From Micromonospora eburnea (GTDB lineage Bacteria; Actinomycetota; Actinomycetes; Mycobacteriales; Micromonosporaceae), in contig NZ_FMHY01000002.1 of assembly GCF_900090225.1 (NCBI RefSeq), forward strand, positions 434,001-498,000: a DNA stretch of 64,000 nucleotides, read 5' to 3'. The notes under the pieces are model-generated. The model did no database searches, was not told the DNA's origin, and was given only the letters and a program-made list of their open reading frames with translations. Each line of letters starts with the position of its first letter. Position 1 is the stretch's first letter. Below, one piece after another: positions 45,503 to 53,937 of the stretch. The position numbers were made by a program, and so were the translations under genes.

Positions 45503-46173
45503 TCACACCTGGTCGAGCCAGATCACGATCCCGGTCAACTCGTTGAGCACCGCCGCGACACCTGCCCGGATGGCCGCCGCGCAGCGCTGAGCCGTGAACG
45601 ACTCGGGGTCGTACGCCGAGGACATGCCGAGCCCCTCGCCCCGGAAGGACGCGCCGGACCAGTCCACCGCCGTGACGTTGTGGGTGGGCTCGGCCAGCTC
45701 CGCGCCGACCACGAGGAACTGCTGCGACAGGTGGTGCGGGGTGACCAGCGCGAGGGGGTCGACGAGGTCGTTGCCCGCGCTGACGATGAGGTCCGGGCCC
45801 ATCTCCAGGGCTCGGCTGATGCTGGGCACGAGATCGTGCCCGTCCGCCGCGGTCACCGTCCTGAGATCGACGTGTGTCTCCCGGGCCCATTCCTTCACCG
45901 CGGTCACGAGGGCCCTGGTCGGCCGGTCGTCACCCGTGGTGAGCAGCACCACCCGGTAGCCCTTCGTCGGGCGTACCCCGGACCAGGAACCGGGTCGGGG
46001 GTGACGGTCCCCTCCGGGGTGGGTGGGGCGGAGGGGTCGACGAAGCCTGGGCCGAGGGTGCCGACGGGGATGGGCTTCGAGTGTGGCCGCGACCAGTCGT
46101 CGCCGGAACTGCATCCGGTGACCAGCGCGGCGGCCGTCGCCAGCGTGGCAACGGCCCGGAGCGGGGGGCGCAA
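45503..46173 (-). pseudogene. Frameshifted lipoprotein with periplasmic-binding (BMP-like) domain
   Basis: TTG 46173, preceded by GGAGG, opens a signal peptide with lipobox VTGC (…ATLATAAALVTGCSSGDDW) and a Pro-rich linker. Near 45976-45979, a run of four C on the plus strand, the frame breaks: the homologous part (VRPTKGYRVVLLTTGDDRPT… GLGMSSAYDPE…) continues in the next frame to the stop at 45503. One missing C would restore a ~223-residue protein. The C-terminal part resembles a truncated BMP-type solute-binding domain (ISRALEMGPDLIVSAGND). It is a real lesion or a sequencing error. Confidence 0.72.
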
Positions 46174-46347
46174 GGCGGTCGTCCTCCGAGGGCTCGCGGG
46201 AATACGCGTGCTCCTTCCTATCCCAGTTCCCGCCCAGGTCAATCCGCTGGCCGCCGTTCCGGCGGTTTGTTCTTCAGCGGTTCGCCAGCGGTCCGGTCGG
46301 CGTTCAGCCGCGGCGTGCAACGTGCACTCGCCAACCGAAGGAGCCGC

Positions 46348-47565
46348 ATGTCAACACGTGTCCGCCGGACCGCCGCCGTCACCGTCATCGGGATCATCGC
46401 GGTGGTGTTCGCCGTCCTGAACGCAGGCCCGGCGCTCGCCCACGGGTTCACGTCGACCGTGTACCTCCACGTCACCGACGGTGACGAGGGTCGGGTGCGG
46501 ACGAAGCTGGAACTCGAGTACGACCTCTACGTCGTCTCCGCCGCCGACTACCAGCACGACGACCCCCTCTTCAAGGCGGGCATCCCGGCGTTCGACGCCG
46601 GTGACACCGCCGGGCAGGCCGCCGCGCTGAACGCCCACCGGAAATCGGCCGTCGAATACGTCACCGGGCGCCTCTCGGTCACCTCCGGCGGCACGCCCTG
46701 CAACCCCACTCAGGTCGGGGACTTCACCATCGGCGAGCGGGAGGACGTGCCGTACGCCGAACTGCTGCTCGACTGGGCCTGCCCCGAGCGGGACGACGGG
46801 CACGAGGTACGCAGCGCGCTCTTCCCCGACACCGAGGGCTACGTCAAGAGCACCAAGACGATCGTCACCTACGAGCTCGACGGTCGCTCGGGCAGTGCCG
46901 CGCTCGACGCCGCTCGCCCGTCCTTCTCGACCGCCCAGGCGTGGTACGAGCGGTTCTGGGAGTTCTTCCGGCTGGGCGGGGAGCACCTGCTGACCGGGAT
47001 CGACCACATTCTGTTCCTGCTGGCGCTCATCGCCGGGTCACGGCGGCTGCGGGAGATCGTGCTGGCGGCCACCAGTTTCACCCTGGCGCACTCGGTGACG
47101 TTCATGCTCGCCGCCCTCGGTCTGGTCGACGTGCCGGCGCGGGTCGTGGAGCCGGTCATCGCGCTGTCGATCGCCGTGGTCGCCGGCTGGCACCTGTGGC
47201 GGATCTGGCGGCGCGGCGACCACGCCGCCGACCTGGAGACGGCGGGCGGTGGTCACTTCAGCCTGGACCGTTCGGGCTGGATCCGGCTCGGGGTCGTGTT
47301 CTGCTTCGGCCTCGTACACGGGCTGGGCTTCGCGGGCGCGTTGGGGATCGACGAGGCATGGTCGTGGAGCCTGCTGTGGTCCCTGCTGGTGTTCAACGTC
47401 GGCATCGAGGTCGTGCAACTGGCGATCATCGCGGTCGTCTTCCCCCTGCTGGTCGTGTCGTATCGCCGTGCGGCAACGGCCGGCCTCTGGGCGACGGGCG
47501 CGATTTCTGCGGGCGTGTCCGTTATGGGGCTGGTCTGGTTCGTCCAAAGGATCCTCGGCTTCTGA
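46348..47565 (+). CDS. HupE/UreJ family membrane protein with N-terminal extracytoplasmic domain
   Basis: A 405-residue protein. A signal helix (VTVIGIIAVVFAVLNAGPALAHG) is followed by a ~180-residue extracytoplasmic domain with two Cys (GTPCNPTQ, LDWACPER). The C-terminal half is a HupE/UreJ domain with FRLGGEHLLTGIDHILFLLAL, FTLAHSVTFMLAALG and CFGLVHGLGFAGALG, whose His/Asp residues resemble nickel/cobalt permease sites. No urease or hydrogenase gene is near, so a metal-import role is uncertain. ATG 46348 follows AAGGAG. Confidence 0.87.
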   Translation: MSTRVRRTAAVTVIGIIAVVFAVLNAGPALAHGFTSTVYLHVTDGDEGRVRTKLELEYDLYVVSAADYQHDDPLFKAGIPAFDAGDTAGQAAALNAHRKSAVEYVTGRLSVTSGGTPCNPTQVGDFTIGEREDVPYAELLLDWACPERDDGHEVRSALFPDTEGYVKSTKTIVTYELDGRSGSAALDAARPSFSTAQAWYERFWEFFRLGGEHLLTGIDHILFLLALIAGSRRLREIVLAATSFTLAHSVTFMLAALGLVDVPARVVEPVIALSIAVVAGWHLWRIWRRGDHAADLETAGGGHFSLDRSGWIRLGVVFCFGLVHGLGFAGALGIDEAWSWSLLWSLLVFNVGIEVVQLAIIAVVFPLLVVSYRRAATAGLWATGAISAGVSVMGLVWFVQRILGF

Positions 47566-47691
47566 AACCGGCGCAGGGTTCCGGGAAGCGCAACGAAGCC
47601 GCCGGGCCGGATTCATGACCGATTCACCGGGCGACGAAACCTTGAGTCCGCTCCTGGAGCACCTCTCCTCTCTAGAAAAGGGACGGAATCA

Positions 47692-49668
47692 ATGAGACTG
47701 AGCACCCCGGCACCGGCCCCCGGGCTGGTACGCCGTCGCGTGGCCGCCGGGGCCACGGCGGCGTTCCTGGGCCTGGCCGTGGCCGTCGGCAGCGGCCTGG
47801 GCACCGGCGCCAGCGCTGCCGACTCCACCGCCCTCACCGGCATCATCCTCGGTGTGGGCGCCGACGAGTCCCAGCGCATCGTCAACTGGTACTCCTCGGC
47901 CGACACCGCGCAGCAGGTCCAGCTCGCTCCGACCGCCTCGGTCGTCAACGGTGAGTTCCCGGCCGGTGCCGCCACCTTCGACGCGATCGGTGGGGCGAAC
48001 ATCGCCACCAGTGGCGGCTTCAACCGCCACGCGACGATCACCGGCCTGAAGGAGGACACCGCCTACTCCTACCGGGTCGGCTCCGAGGGCAACTGGTCCC
48101 CGACGTACTCCTTCAAGACGCAGGACTTCGAGGGCGACTACGACTTCCTGTTCTTCGGCGACCCGCAGATCGGTTCCTCGGGCGACGTGCTGAAGGACCA
48201 GGCCGGCTGGCAGGAAACCCTGAACGTCGCCATGGCGGCCAACCCGAACGCCGAGCTGCTGGTGTCGGGCGGTGACCACGTCGAGACCGCCGGCACGGAG
48301 ACCCAGTGGACCGCCTTCCTCTCTCCCGACCAGCTGCGTCAGGTCCCGTTCGCGGCGACCATCGGTAACCACGACGTCGGCTCCAAGGCGTACGAGCAGC
48401 ACCACTTCACCCCGAACACCGACCGCTCGGGCGTGCTGTACGCCAACGGCAACCCGGCCTCCAACACGTCCGGGGGTGACTACTGGTTCATCTACAAGGA
48501 CGTGCTGTTCATCGACATCAACAGCAACAGCTACAACCCCACCTCGGGCGGTGGCGGCGACGCGGCGCACGTCGCGTACATCACGGATGTGGTCAACAGG
48601 CACGGCTCCGAGGCCAAGTGGAAGGTGCTCGTCTTCCACCACGCCATGTACTCGCCGGCCAGCCACGCCAAGGACTCCGACGCCAAGGTGCGGCGGGTCG
48701 ACTTCCCGACGGTCTTCTCCAACCTCGGCATCGACATGGTGATGGCGGGCCACGACCACGCCTACTCCCGCAGCTACGCCATCAAGAACGGCGCGAAGGC
48801 GAACCCGGAGGAGCAGCCGGGCGCCGCCGACGTGTACCCCGGCCCGGGCGGCGTGATCTACGTGACCGGAAACTCGGCCTCGGGCTCGAAGTACTACGAC
48901 ATCACCAAGCCGGACAGCAGCGCGTCGAGCGGCGCCGGCAACGGTGCCGACCCGCTGAACCCGGACAGCTACTGGTACAACTCGGTGCAGAACCAGGAGC
49001 ACGTCCGCAGCTACGTCAAGGTCCAGGTACGCAACGACAAGCTCGTCGTCGAGAACATCCGCAGCGGCACCTGCGCCGCCCCGAACGCGTCGGTGGAGAA
49101 GGGCAGCTGGTGCAACAACACCCCGGCTGACCAGCCGGTGGGCTCGATCGTCGACAAGGTCACCGTGCACCCGTACCAGGGCAACGGCCAGAACATCCAG
49201 GTCAACGTGCCCAACGCGGCACCGGGCGAGTTCGGCTGGACGATCGACGGCTACAACGGCCTGGTGGACCTCGGCACGGCCGAGGAGCACAACGGCGACT
49301 ACTTCGCGGCGACCGGCCAGATCAACCCGATCGTCGTGTCGGACAGCCGTCGGTCGCTCGCCCCGTGGTCGATCTCGGCCAGCGTGGGTGACTTCCAGGA
49401 CGGCGACAAGTCGTTCTCCGGCGCGTACCTCGGCTGGACGCCGAAGGTGCTCGCGGACGGCGCCGGTGCTCAGGCGAGCGGCCCGGTGGCCTCCGGCTAC
49501 GACGACCGCGGCGCGGGCCTGTCCGTCTCGCGCGGCCTCGGCTGGGCCGCCCAGGGCCACCCCCGGGGTACCGCCAAGCTGGGCGCCGACCTGGACCTGA
49601 AGATCCCGGGCAGCGTCGAGAAGGGCAGCTACCGGGCCACCCTCACGATCACCGCGCTGAGCAGCTGA
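47692..49668 (+). CDS. Secreted purple-acid-phosphatase-like metallophosphoesterase with WxL-like C-terminal domain
   Basis: A 658-residue exported enzyme with a signal peptide (residues ~15-42) and an N-terminal fibronectin-like PAP domain (~45-140, ending SYRVGSEGNWSPTYSFKT). Metal-site motifs are FFGDPQIG (D157), SGGDHVE (D195), IGNHDVG (N226, H227), FHHAMYSP and AGHDHAYSR. The last ~170 residues differ from normal phosphatases: VVSDSRRSLAPWSISASVGDF, GAYLGWTPKV, then GSVEKGSYRATLTITALSS. This matches the layout of WxL wall-binding domains (a Trp motif, then a beta strand ending in TLT). A terminator and then a DUF916 gene follow. ATG 47692 has AAAAGGGA upstream. Confidence 0.88.
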   Translation: MRLSTPAPAPGLVRRRVAAGATAAFLGLAVAVGSGLGTGASAADSTALTGIILGVGADESQRIVNWYSSADTAQQVQLAPTASVVNGEFPAGAATFDAIGGANIATSGGFNRHATITGLKEDTAYSYRVGSEGNWSPTYSFKTQDFEGDYDFLFFGDPQIGSSGDVLKDQAGWQETLNVAMAANPNAELLVSGGDHVETAGTETQWTAFLSPDQLRQVPFAATIGNHDVGSKAYEQHHFTPNTDRSGVLYANGNPASNTSGGDYWFIYKDVLFIDINSNSYNPTSGGGGDAAHVAYITDVVNRHGSEAKWKVLVFHHAMYSPASHAKDSDAKVRRVDFPTVFSNLGIDMVMAGHDHAYSRSYAIKNGAKANPEEQPGAADVYPGPGGVIYVTGNSASGSKYYDITKPDSSASSGAGNGADPLNPDSYWYNSVQNQEHVRSYVKVQVRNDKLVVENIRSGTCAAPNASVEKGSWCNNTPADQPVGSIVDKVTVHPYQGNGQNIQVNVPNAAPGEFGWTIDGYNGLVDLGTAEEHNGDYFAATGQINPIVVSDSRRSLAPWSISASVGDFQDGDKSFSGAYLGWTPKVLADGAGAQASGPVASGYDDRGAGLSVSRGLGWAAQGHPRGTAKLGADLDLKIPGSVEKGSYRATLTITALSS

Positions 49669-49683
49669 CCGGACCCGTCACAC

Positions 49684-49721
49684 CCGGCGGGGTAGGCACC
49701 TTCGGGTGCCCACCCCGCCGG
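49684..49721 (+). terminator. Intrinsic terminator after the metallophosphoesterase gene
   Basis: A 17-bp stem (49684-49700 with 49705-49721, one mismatch) with a TTCG tetraloop, 15 bp after the stop codon. It shows that an in-frame GTG at 49706 cannot be the start of the next gene. Confidence 0.88.
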
Positions 49722-49759
49722 TCTCTCCAGAACCGATCGAGATCGCCGAGGACCCCGAG

Positions 49760-50839
49760 ATGCCCGTGCTCGCAACACGCCGGAAGACCGGCGTGGCCGC
49801 CCTCGCCCGTACCGCCGCCCTGGCCCTGCTCGCCGCACTCGCGCTCGCCGGCCTCGGTGCCGCGCCCGCTCACGCGGCGGACGGCGACGTCACCTGGACG
49901 GTCCGGACGGCCTCGAACAGCTACGGCGCCGATCGGTCCAGCTTCGGTTACGCCGTCAACCCCGGTGGCCGGCTCAAGGACGCCATGGTCGTCGCCAACC
50001 GCGGCAAGGCCCCCCTCGACCTGGCCGTCTACACCGCCGACGGCTTCACCACCGGCACGGGTCAGCTCGACCTGCTCACCAGGGACAAGAAGTCGGTCGG
50101 GATCGGAGCCTGGGTCCAGGCCGACCGCGAGCGCGTGGTGATCCAGCCCGGGAAGTCGGTCGAGGTCCCCTTCGCGGTCACCATCCCGGACAACGCCACG
50201 CCCGGCGACTACGCGGGCGGCATCCTCACCTCACTGACCCAGGCCACCACGGCCGAGGGCATCAACGTGGACCGCCGTCTCGGTATCCGGATCAAGCTGC
50301 GGGTCAGCGGCGCGCTCAAGCCGAGCCTCGCGGTCGAGGACCTCCACGTCGCCTACGCCGGCACGTCCAACCCGTTCGGCAGGGGCGACGCCACCGTCAC
50401 CTACCGGATCCACAACACCGGCAACGCCATCCTGTCGGCGCAGCAGGCCGTCTCGATCACGGGTCCGTTCGGGTGGCTGCGGGCCGACGCGCGCGACGTC
50501 GCGGCCCCGCCGGAGCTGCTACCGGGGGAGAGCTGGGCGGTGACCGTGCCCGTCCACGGCGTGGCCCCGACCGTCCGGCTGGCCGCGACCGTGACCCTCA
50601 CGCCCCTGCTCACCGATGCGTCGGGCTCCACCACCTCGCTCAAGCCGGTCTCGGCCACTGCGTCCGGCTGGGCCGTCCCGTGGACCCTGTCGGTGCTGGC
50701 CGTCGTACTGGTCGCGGCCGTCGTCGGGGGACCGCTACTCGCCCGCCGCAGCCGCGACCGGCGCCGGCGGCGCGAGGACGCCCGCGTGCGGGAGGCCGTC
50801 GAGCAGGCGCTGCGCGAGCAGGAGACGCCGGCCCGCTGA
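49760..50839 (+). CDS. DUF916 (WxL-interacting, peptidoglycan-binding) surface protein
   Basis: A 359-residue exported protein. A signal peptide covers residues 1-39 (RTAALALLAALALAGLG…AHAA). Residues ~50-160 match the WxL-interacting protein pattern: FGYAVNPGGRLKDAMVVANRG, VGIGAWVQADRERVVIQPG, and VTIPDNATPGDYAGGILTS. A second beta domain follows (TYRIHNTGNAILSAQQAVSI). A C-terminal membrane helix (WTLSVLAVVLVAAVVGGPLL) and Arg-rich tail anchor it. ATG 49760 (GAGGA upstream) is chosen because the earlier GTG falls inside a terminator. Its neighbour carries a WxL-like domain, so the two probably interact on the cell surface. Confidence 0.87.
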   Translation: MPVLATRRKTGVAALARTAALALLAALALAGLGAAPAHAADGDVTWTVRTASNSYGADRSSFGYAVNPGGRLKDAMVVANRGKAPLDLAVYTADGFTTGTGQLDLLTRDKKSVGIGAWVQADRERVVIQPGKSVEVPFAVTIPDNATPGDYAGGILTSLTQATTAEGINVDRRLGIRIKLRVSGALKPSLAVEDLHVAYAGTSNPFGRGDATVTYRIHNTGNAILSAQQAVSITGPFGWLRADARDVAAPPELLPGESWAVTVPVHGVAPTVRLAATVTLTPLLTDASGSTTSLKPVSATASGWAVPWTLSVLAVVLVAAVVGGPLLARRSRDRRRRREDARVREAVEQALREQETPAR

Positions 50840-50849
50840 CCGCCCACAA

Positions 50850-51010
50850 ATCCACGCGGTACGGCGTGTCCTGACCCGTCCCGTGTGCGGTGTCCTGGTC
50901 CGTCCCGTGTCCCGGTCCGTCCTGTACAGCGTGTCCCGGTCCGTCCCGGGCAGCCGGAAGTGCTGTCCGGGACGGGACACGGGAGGCCCCCGTACCGGTC
51001 TGTCCCGGAC
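50850..51010. repeat. Degenerate GTCCCG-rich tract
   Basis: A run of imperfect short repeats (CCGTCCCGTGT, TGGTCCGTCC, CCGGTCCGTCC, CTGTCCGGGACGGGACAC, TGTCCCGGAC) without fixed period fills the gap between the DUF916 gene and the convergent HTH gene. There is no coding signal. GGTCCGTCC occurs three times. The GTCCCGGAC motif recurs near other secreted-protein genes (see 59396-59634). Confidence 0.6.
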
Positions 51011-51017
51011 GCGCCGG

Positions 51018-52583
51018 TCAGCGTCGTTCGACGATGAACGCCTGCGCGAGGTTGCTGGAGCAGGGGCTCTGGATGAGCTGGGCCCCCGCGTCCCGGTGTT
51101 CCCCGTAGACGCCGATGCAGTACGCCTTTCCCGGCACGGAGCGCACCCGGTAACGGCCGGCCGCGCCGGTGAGCGGCTCGAAGGTGAACTTCTGGTCGGC
51201 CCGGTCCGCGCCGCAGACGTCGCCGGAGAGCAGGAGGCCGTCGACGCGCCCGCCGAGGTCGATCGTCGCGCAGCCGATCCCGTTCTCCGGGCTGTCGAGC
51301 TTGATCCGGTACACCTTGCCGGACACCTGCTCGATGATGACCGGCGGTGACGCCGAGGCGCAGGGGTGCTGGCCCAGCACGATCCGGCCGGACGGCTTGT
51401 AGAGTTCCGGTCCTTCGCCCACGCACATGCCCGTGTGGGCCACCCGCAGCCGTACCGGTCCGGTGGCCGGCCCGGCGGGTGCCGTCGTGCCGGTAGCCGG
51501 CTTCGTCGACGCCGACGTGTTCGTGCTCGCGCTCGGTCTGGGGCGCGGCACCGCCGAACGGGACGCGGACGGCGACGGGACGCTGGAGGGAAGCGCCGCC
51601 GGCAACGGCCGGGGATCGAACTCCTCGACCGGTGACTCGGTCGGGCCGCCCGAGCCCACCGCGGTTCCCGGCGAGTCGCGCAGGGCGCGAGCCACCACCG
51701 CTACCGCGATGGCGGCCATGACCAGCACAAGTACGCCGGACAGCACCCGACTCGCCCAGCCGGTCCGGTACATGATCGGCGGGACCAGCCAGCGGAGGCC
51801 GGCGGGCCGCGGCACCTCCTCCGCAGGGTCGTGCCGGTGTACGCCGACCCACCGCTCGTCCGTCCGCCCCGCGGCCACGTTCGCCAACCGGCCGGCCGAC
51901 GACGGCGGGTCCGGCCTTCGATCCCCCGAGCCCGCTCCGGTCACCCCCTCGGTGGCTGCTCGGAGGTGCTGCGGCTCTGGGCTGGCGTCGCGGGCGAGCG
52001 ACGACGGGCCGGACGCCTCCGAATCCGACGACGGACCGGACGCCTCCGGGTCCGACAGCGGCACCGACCGCAGCACCGATGCCAGGACGGGCAGCGGTTC
52101 CACCTCCGTCGGGGAGTGCGGGCGTTGGCCGGTCTCGTCGGGCGCTCCCGGTCCGCCGGAGGCGTCCGCTACCGGCTCGGGCGCGAGAGGCGGCTCCCCG
52201 CTGGTGGCCGGATCCGGGCTCACGCCGTTCGTCGGAGCAGCCTCCCGCACCGCCTGAGCGGCGAGTCGCTTCCGAGTTGCCAGCCACAACGCGGCGGTGG
52301 CCTGGTCCAGGCCGCAGGCCCGGACGAAGGCGGTCACCAGCGCCTCCCGAGGCAGGTTGTTCCGCCCCAGCACGGCGGCGATCGTGCTGTGCGGCAGCGC
52401 CTCCCCGAACCGCTCCGCCTGGCGCTGCAACTGACGGAAGGTGAGGCCGGACCACTCCTTCAACGCCCGCATCGCGGCGACGAACTCGGCCGGCGAGGTC
52501 GCGGCGAAAGGATCCGGAGCCGACCCGGGCCGCGGCCGGACCTCGGCGCCGTTGCTGCCGATCGACGTCTCTCCGTCGTCCAT
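51018..52583 (-). CDS. Membrane-anchored HTH regulator with extracytoplasmic ricin-type beta-trefoil domain
   Basis: A 521-residue protein. Residues ~33-105 form an XRE-like HTH (LTFRQLQRQAERFGEALPHSTIAAVL). A long disordered Pro/Ser/Glu linker (~110-275) leads to one membrane helix (~279-301). A second Pro/Ser/Thr stalk and a C-terminal beta-trefoil-like domain (~378-521) follow, with CVGEGPELY, GQHPCAS, GDVCGA, YCIGVYG and GAQLIQSPCSS as repeat cores. The HTH faces the cytoplasm and the trefoil the outside, so it could pass an extracellular glycan signal straight to DNA. It lies in the middle of a cluster of secreted-protein genes. The start is ATG 52583. Confidence 0.85.
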   Translation of the reverse strand: MDDGETSIGSNGAEVRPRPGSAPDPFAATSPAEFVAAMRALKEWSGLTFRQLQRQAERFGEALPHSTIAAVLGRNNLPREALVTAFVRACGLDQATAALWLATRKRLAAQAVREAAPTNGVSPDPATSGEPPLAPEPVADASGGPGAPDETGQRPHSPTEVEPLPVLASVLRSVPLSDPEASGPSSDSEASGPSSLARDASPEPQHLRAATEGVTGAGSGDRRPDPPSSAGRLANVAAGRTDERWVGVHRHDPAEEVPRPAGLRWLVPPIMYRTGWASRVLSGVLVLVMAAIAVAVVARALRDSPGTAVGSGGPTESPVEEFDPRPLPAALPSSVPSPSASRSAVPRPRPSASTNTSASTKPATGTTAPAGPATGPVRLRVAHTGMCVGEGPELYKPSGRIVLGQHPCASASPPVIIEQVSGKVYRIKLDSPENGIGCATIDLGGRVDGLLLSGDVCGADRADQKFTFEPLTGAAGRYRVRSVPGKAYCIGVYGEHRDAGAQLIQSPCSSNLAQAFIVERR

Positions 52584-52837
52584 CGCGTGGCCCTCCGTCA
52601 GTCCACTGCGGACGCCAGTGGCGTTTGGCCCGCGAGACTACTCCTCGATGGCATTGCGCGGGGGCCGAGAAAAGGGCGAGGGCCTGTGGGCGCGACATTC
52701 GCCGGAGCGGACGAGCCGCAGGTGCGCACCCGGTGCGTGGGCATTGTCCGGCCGGCTCGCCGATCCGCACGAAAAGGAGGTCGCGCCGGATCGCCGTGAC
52801 GTCCGCCGGTTCCGCGAAATATTCGTGCCGAACGACG

Positions 52838-52877
52838 GGGAGGTCTCCCCGCCACGAATGTGACGGGAAGACCTCCC
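52838..52877 (-). terminator. Terminator after the 52.9-kb secreted-protein gene
   Basis: A 14-bp stem (52838-52851 with 52864-52877, one mismatch) and 12-nt loop lie 60 bp beyond the stop of the minus-strand gene ending at 52937. The rest of the 353-bp gap before the HTH gene shows no gene. Confidence 0.65.
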
Positions 52878-52936
52878 GATTCGGCGCCCGCGGAGCCGGC
52901 TTCCGCAGTCGCCGGTTCTAAGTTGTCACGGTCGTG

Positions 52937-53569
52937 TCAGCGGACCACCACCCACGTGCCGGCCTTGTTCTGGCGGTAGACGCGGCTTTCCAGCCCGACG
53001 TACTTCGACGCGCCGCCGGTACGGACCTTCGAGGTGCCGGTCTGAACGCAGTCGGGGTGGCCTCCCCTGATCTTGACCGTACCGACCTTCTTGTGGACCT
53101 CGAACAGATATGAGTCGTAGACCGGGGTGACCCGCAGCTGGTACTTGCCGGCCTTCGGCTGGGTGTAGGCGAAGCTGACGAACACCGCCTGCTGCTTCTC
53201 GACGTTGAAGCCGACCGCCGCCGAGATGACGCCCTTCGACAGGCCGAACGTGCCGGAGACGGAGTTACTGACCCGGACCTCATGTTGCAGGCTGATCACG
53301 GTGCCCTTGGCGTTTCCGGTGGCCTGCCATTTCGCTCCGATCGGCCAGGTCCTGCTCTTACCGACGTACCGCGTGTTCTTGACGACCAGGCCGGGCAGGG
53401 TGCACCGGTCGCCGGCCCTGGCGGTGGCACTCGTCGGTGACGACGCCGACTTCTTGGCCGGGGCCGCGGAGGCCATCGCCGAAGCGGCGGTTGCTCCGCC
53501 GCCGATGACCGCCGCGGCGATGGCGAGCGGGACGAACTTCGACTTCAGAATTTCCCGAAAAGAACGCAT
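52937..53569 (-). CDS. Small secreted protein, unknown function
   Basis: A 210-residue exported protein with a signal peptide (FVPLAIAAAVIGGGATAASAM). The mature part is basic, beta-rich and has two Cys (GDRCTLPG, GHPDCVQT), which may form one disulfide. No named domain is recognised. The signal region VPLAIAAAVIGGG is closely similar to that of the protein encoded at 59748 (VPLLIALLVIGGG), suggesting a shared origin. ATG 53569 follows GAGG. It lies upstream of the trefoil-HTH regulator gene on the same strand and divergent from another secreted-protein gene. Confidence 0.82.
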   Translation of the reverse strand: MRSFREILKSKFVPLAIAAAVIGGGATAASAMASAAPAKKSASSPTSATARAGDRCTLPGLVVKNTRYVGKSRTWPIGAKWQATGNAKGTVISLQHEVRVSNSVSGTFGLSKGVISAAVGFNVEKQQAVFVSFAYTQPKAGKYQLRVTPVYDSYLFEVHKKVGTVKIRGGHPDCVQTGTSKVRTGGASKYVGLESRVYRQNKAGTWVVVR

Positions 53570-53937
53570 GACTACCTCACGGTCGTGACTGATCGGACGG
53601 GTGTCGGCGCCGGGCCCGGACGCCTCGGCAATCAGCAAAGACCGTCGACCATTGTTCCGTATATCCGAAACGGTGTTCGGAACGGAGCCGGACAAAAATC
53701 CCGCGCGGTGGACCACTCGTCTATCGCGCGTTCCGTCCTGTCCTGGCTCCCGTGTCCCTGTCCCGCGTTCCGATGTCCCGCGACCAATCGGGTGTGCGAG
53801 AGCACCTGTTCCCCGTCCCGATCTGTCCGATACGTTTCCAGGTCTGGAGCGACGGGGGTGAATCGGTTCCGATGGAATTGCTAGCAGCGAGCCAACGCGC
53901 GTTTCATCTGCCACTACACCCACCCGGAGGAACAACC
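53570..53937. other. Divergent control region between two secreted-protein genes
   Basis: No gene is seen in 368 bp. It contains the dyad CCGAA-N6-TTCGG (53669-53684, in TATATCCGAAACGGTGTTCGG) with an AT-rich TATAT beside it, and several GTCCC-rich stretches (53735-53780, 53815). It should hold both promoters, possibly bound by the nearby HTH regulator. Confidence 0.45.

Noticed and set aside
49706-49759. In-frame GTG 49706 as start of the DUF916 gene
   Set aside because: It lies inside a 17-bp terminator stem, and the resulting 18 extra residues have no signal-peptide character; ATG 49760 starts the signal peptide.
41006-50839. PHO boxes upstream of the two exported phosphoesterase genes
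   Set aside because: Expected for such enzymes, but I could not find tandem GTTCACC-like repeats in either upstream region.
50850-51010. Repeated GTCCGTCC tract considered as a CRISPR array
   Set aside because: Units are short, imperfect and without regular spacers, and no cas genes are present.
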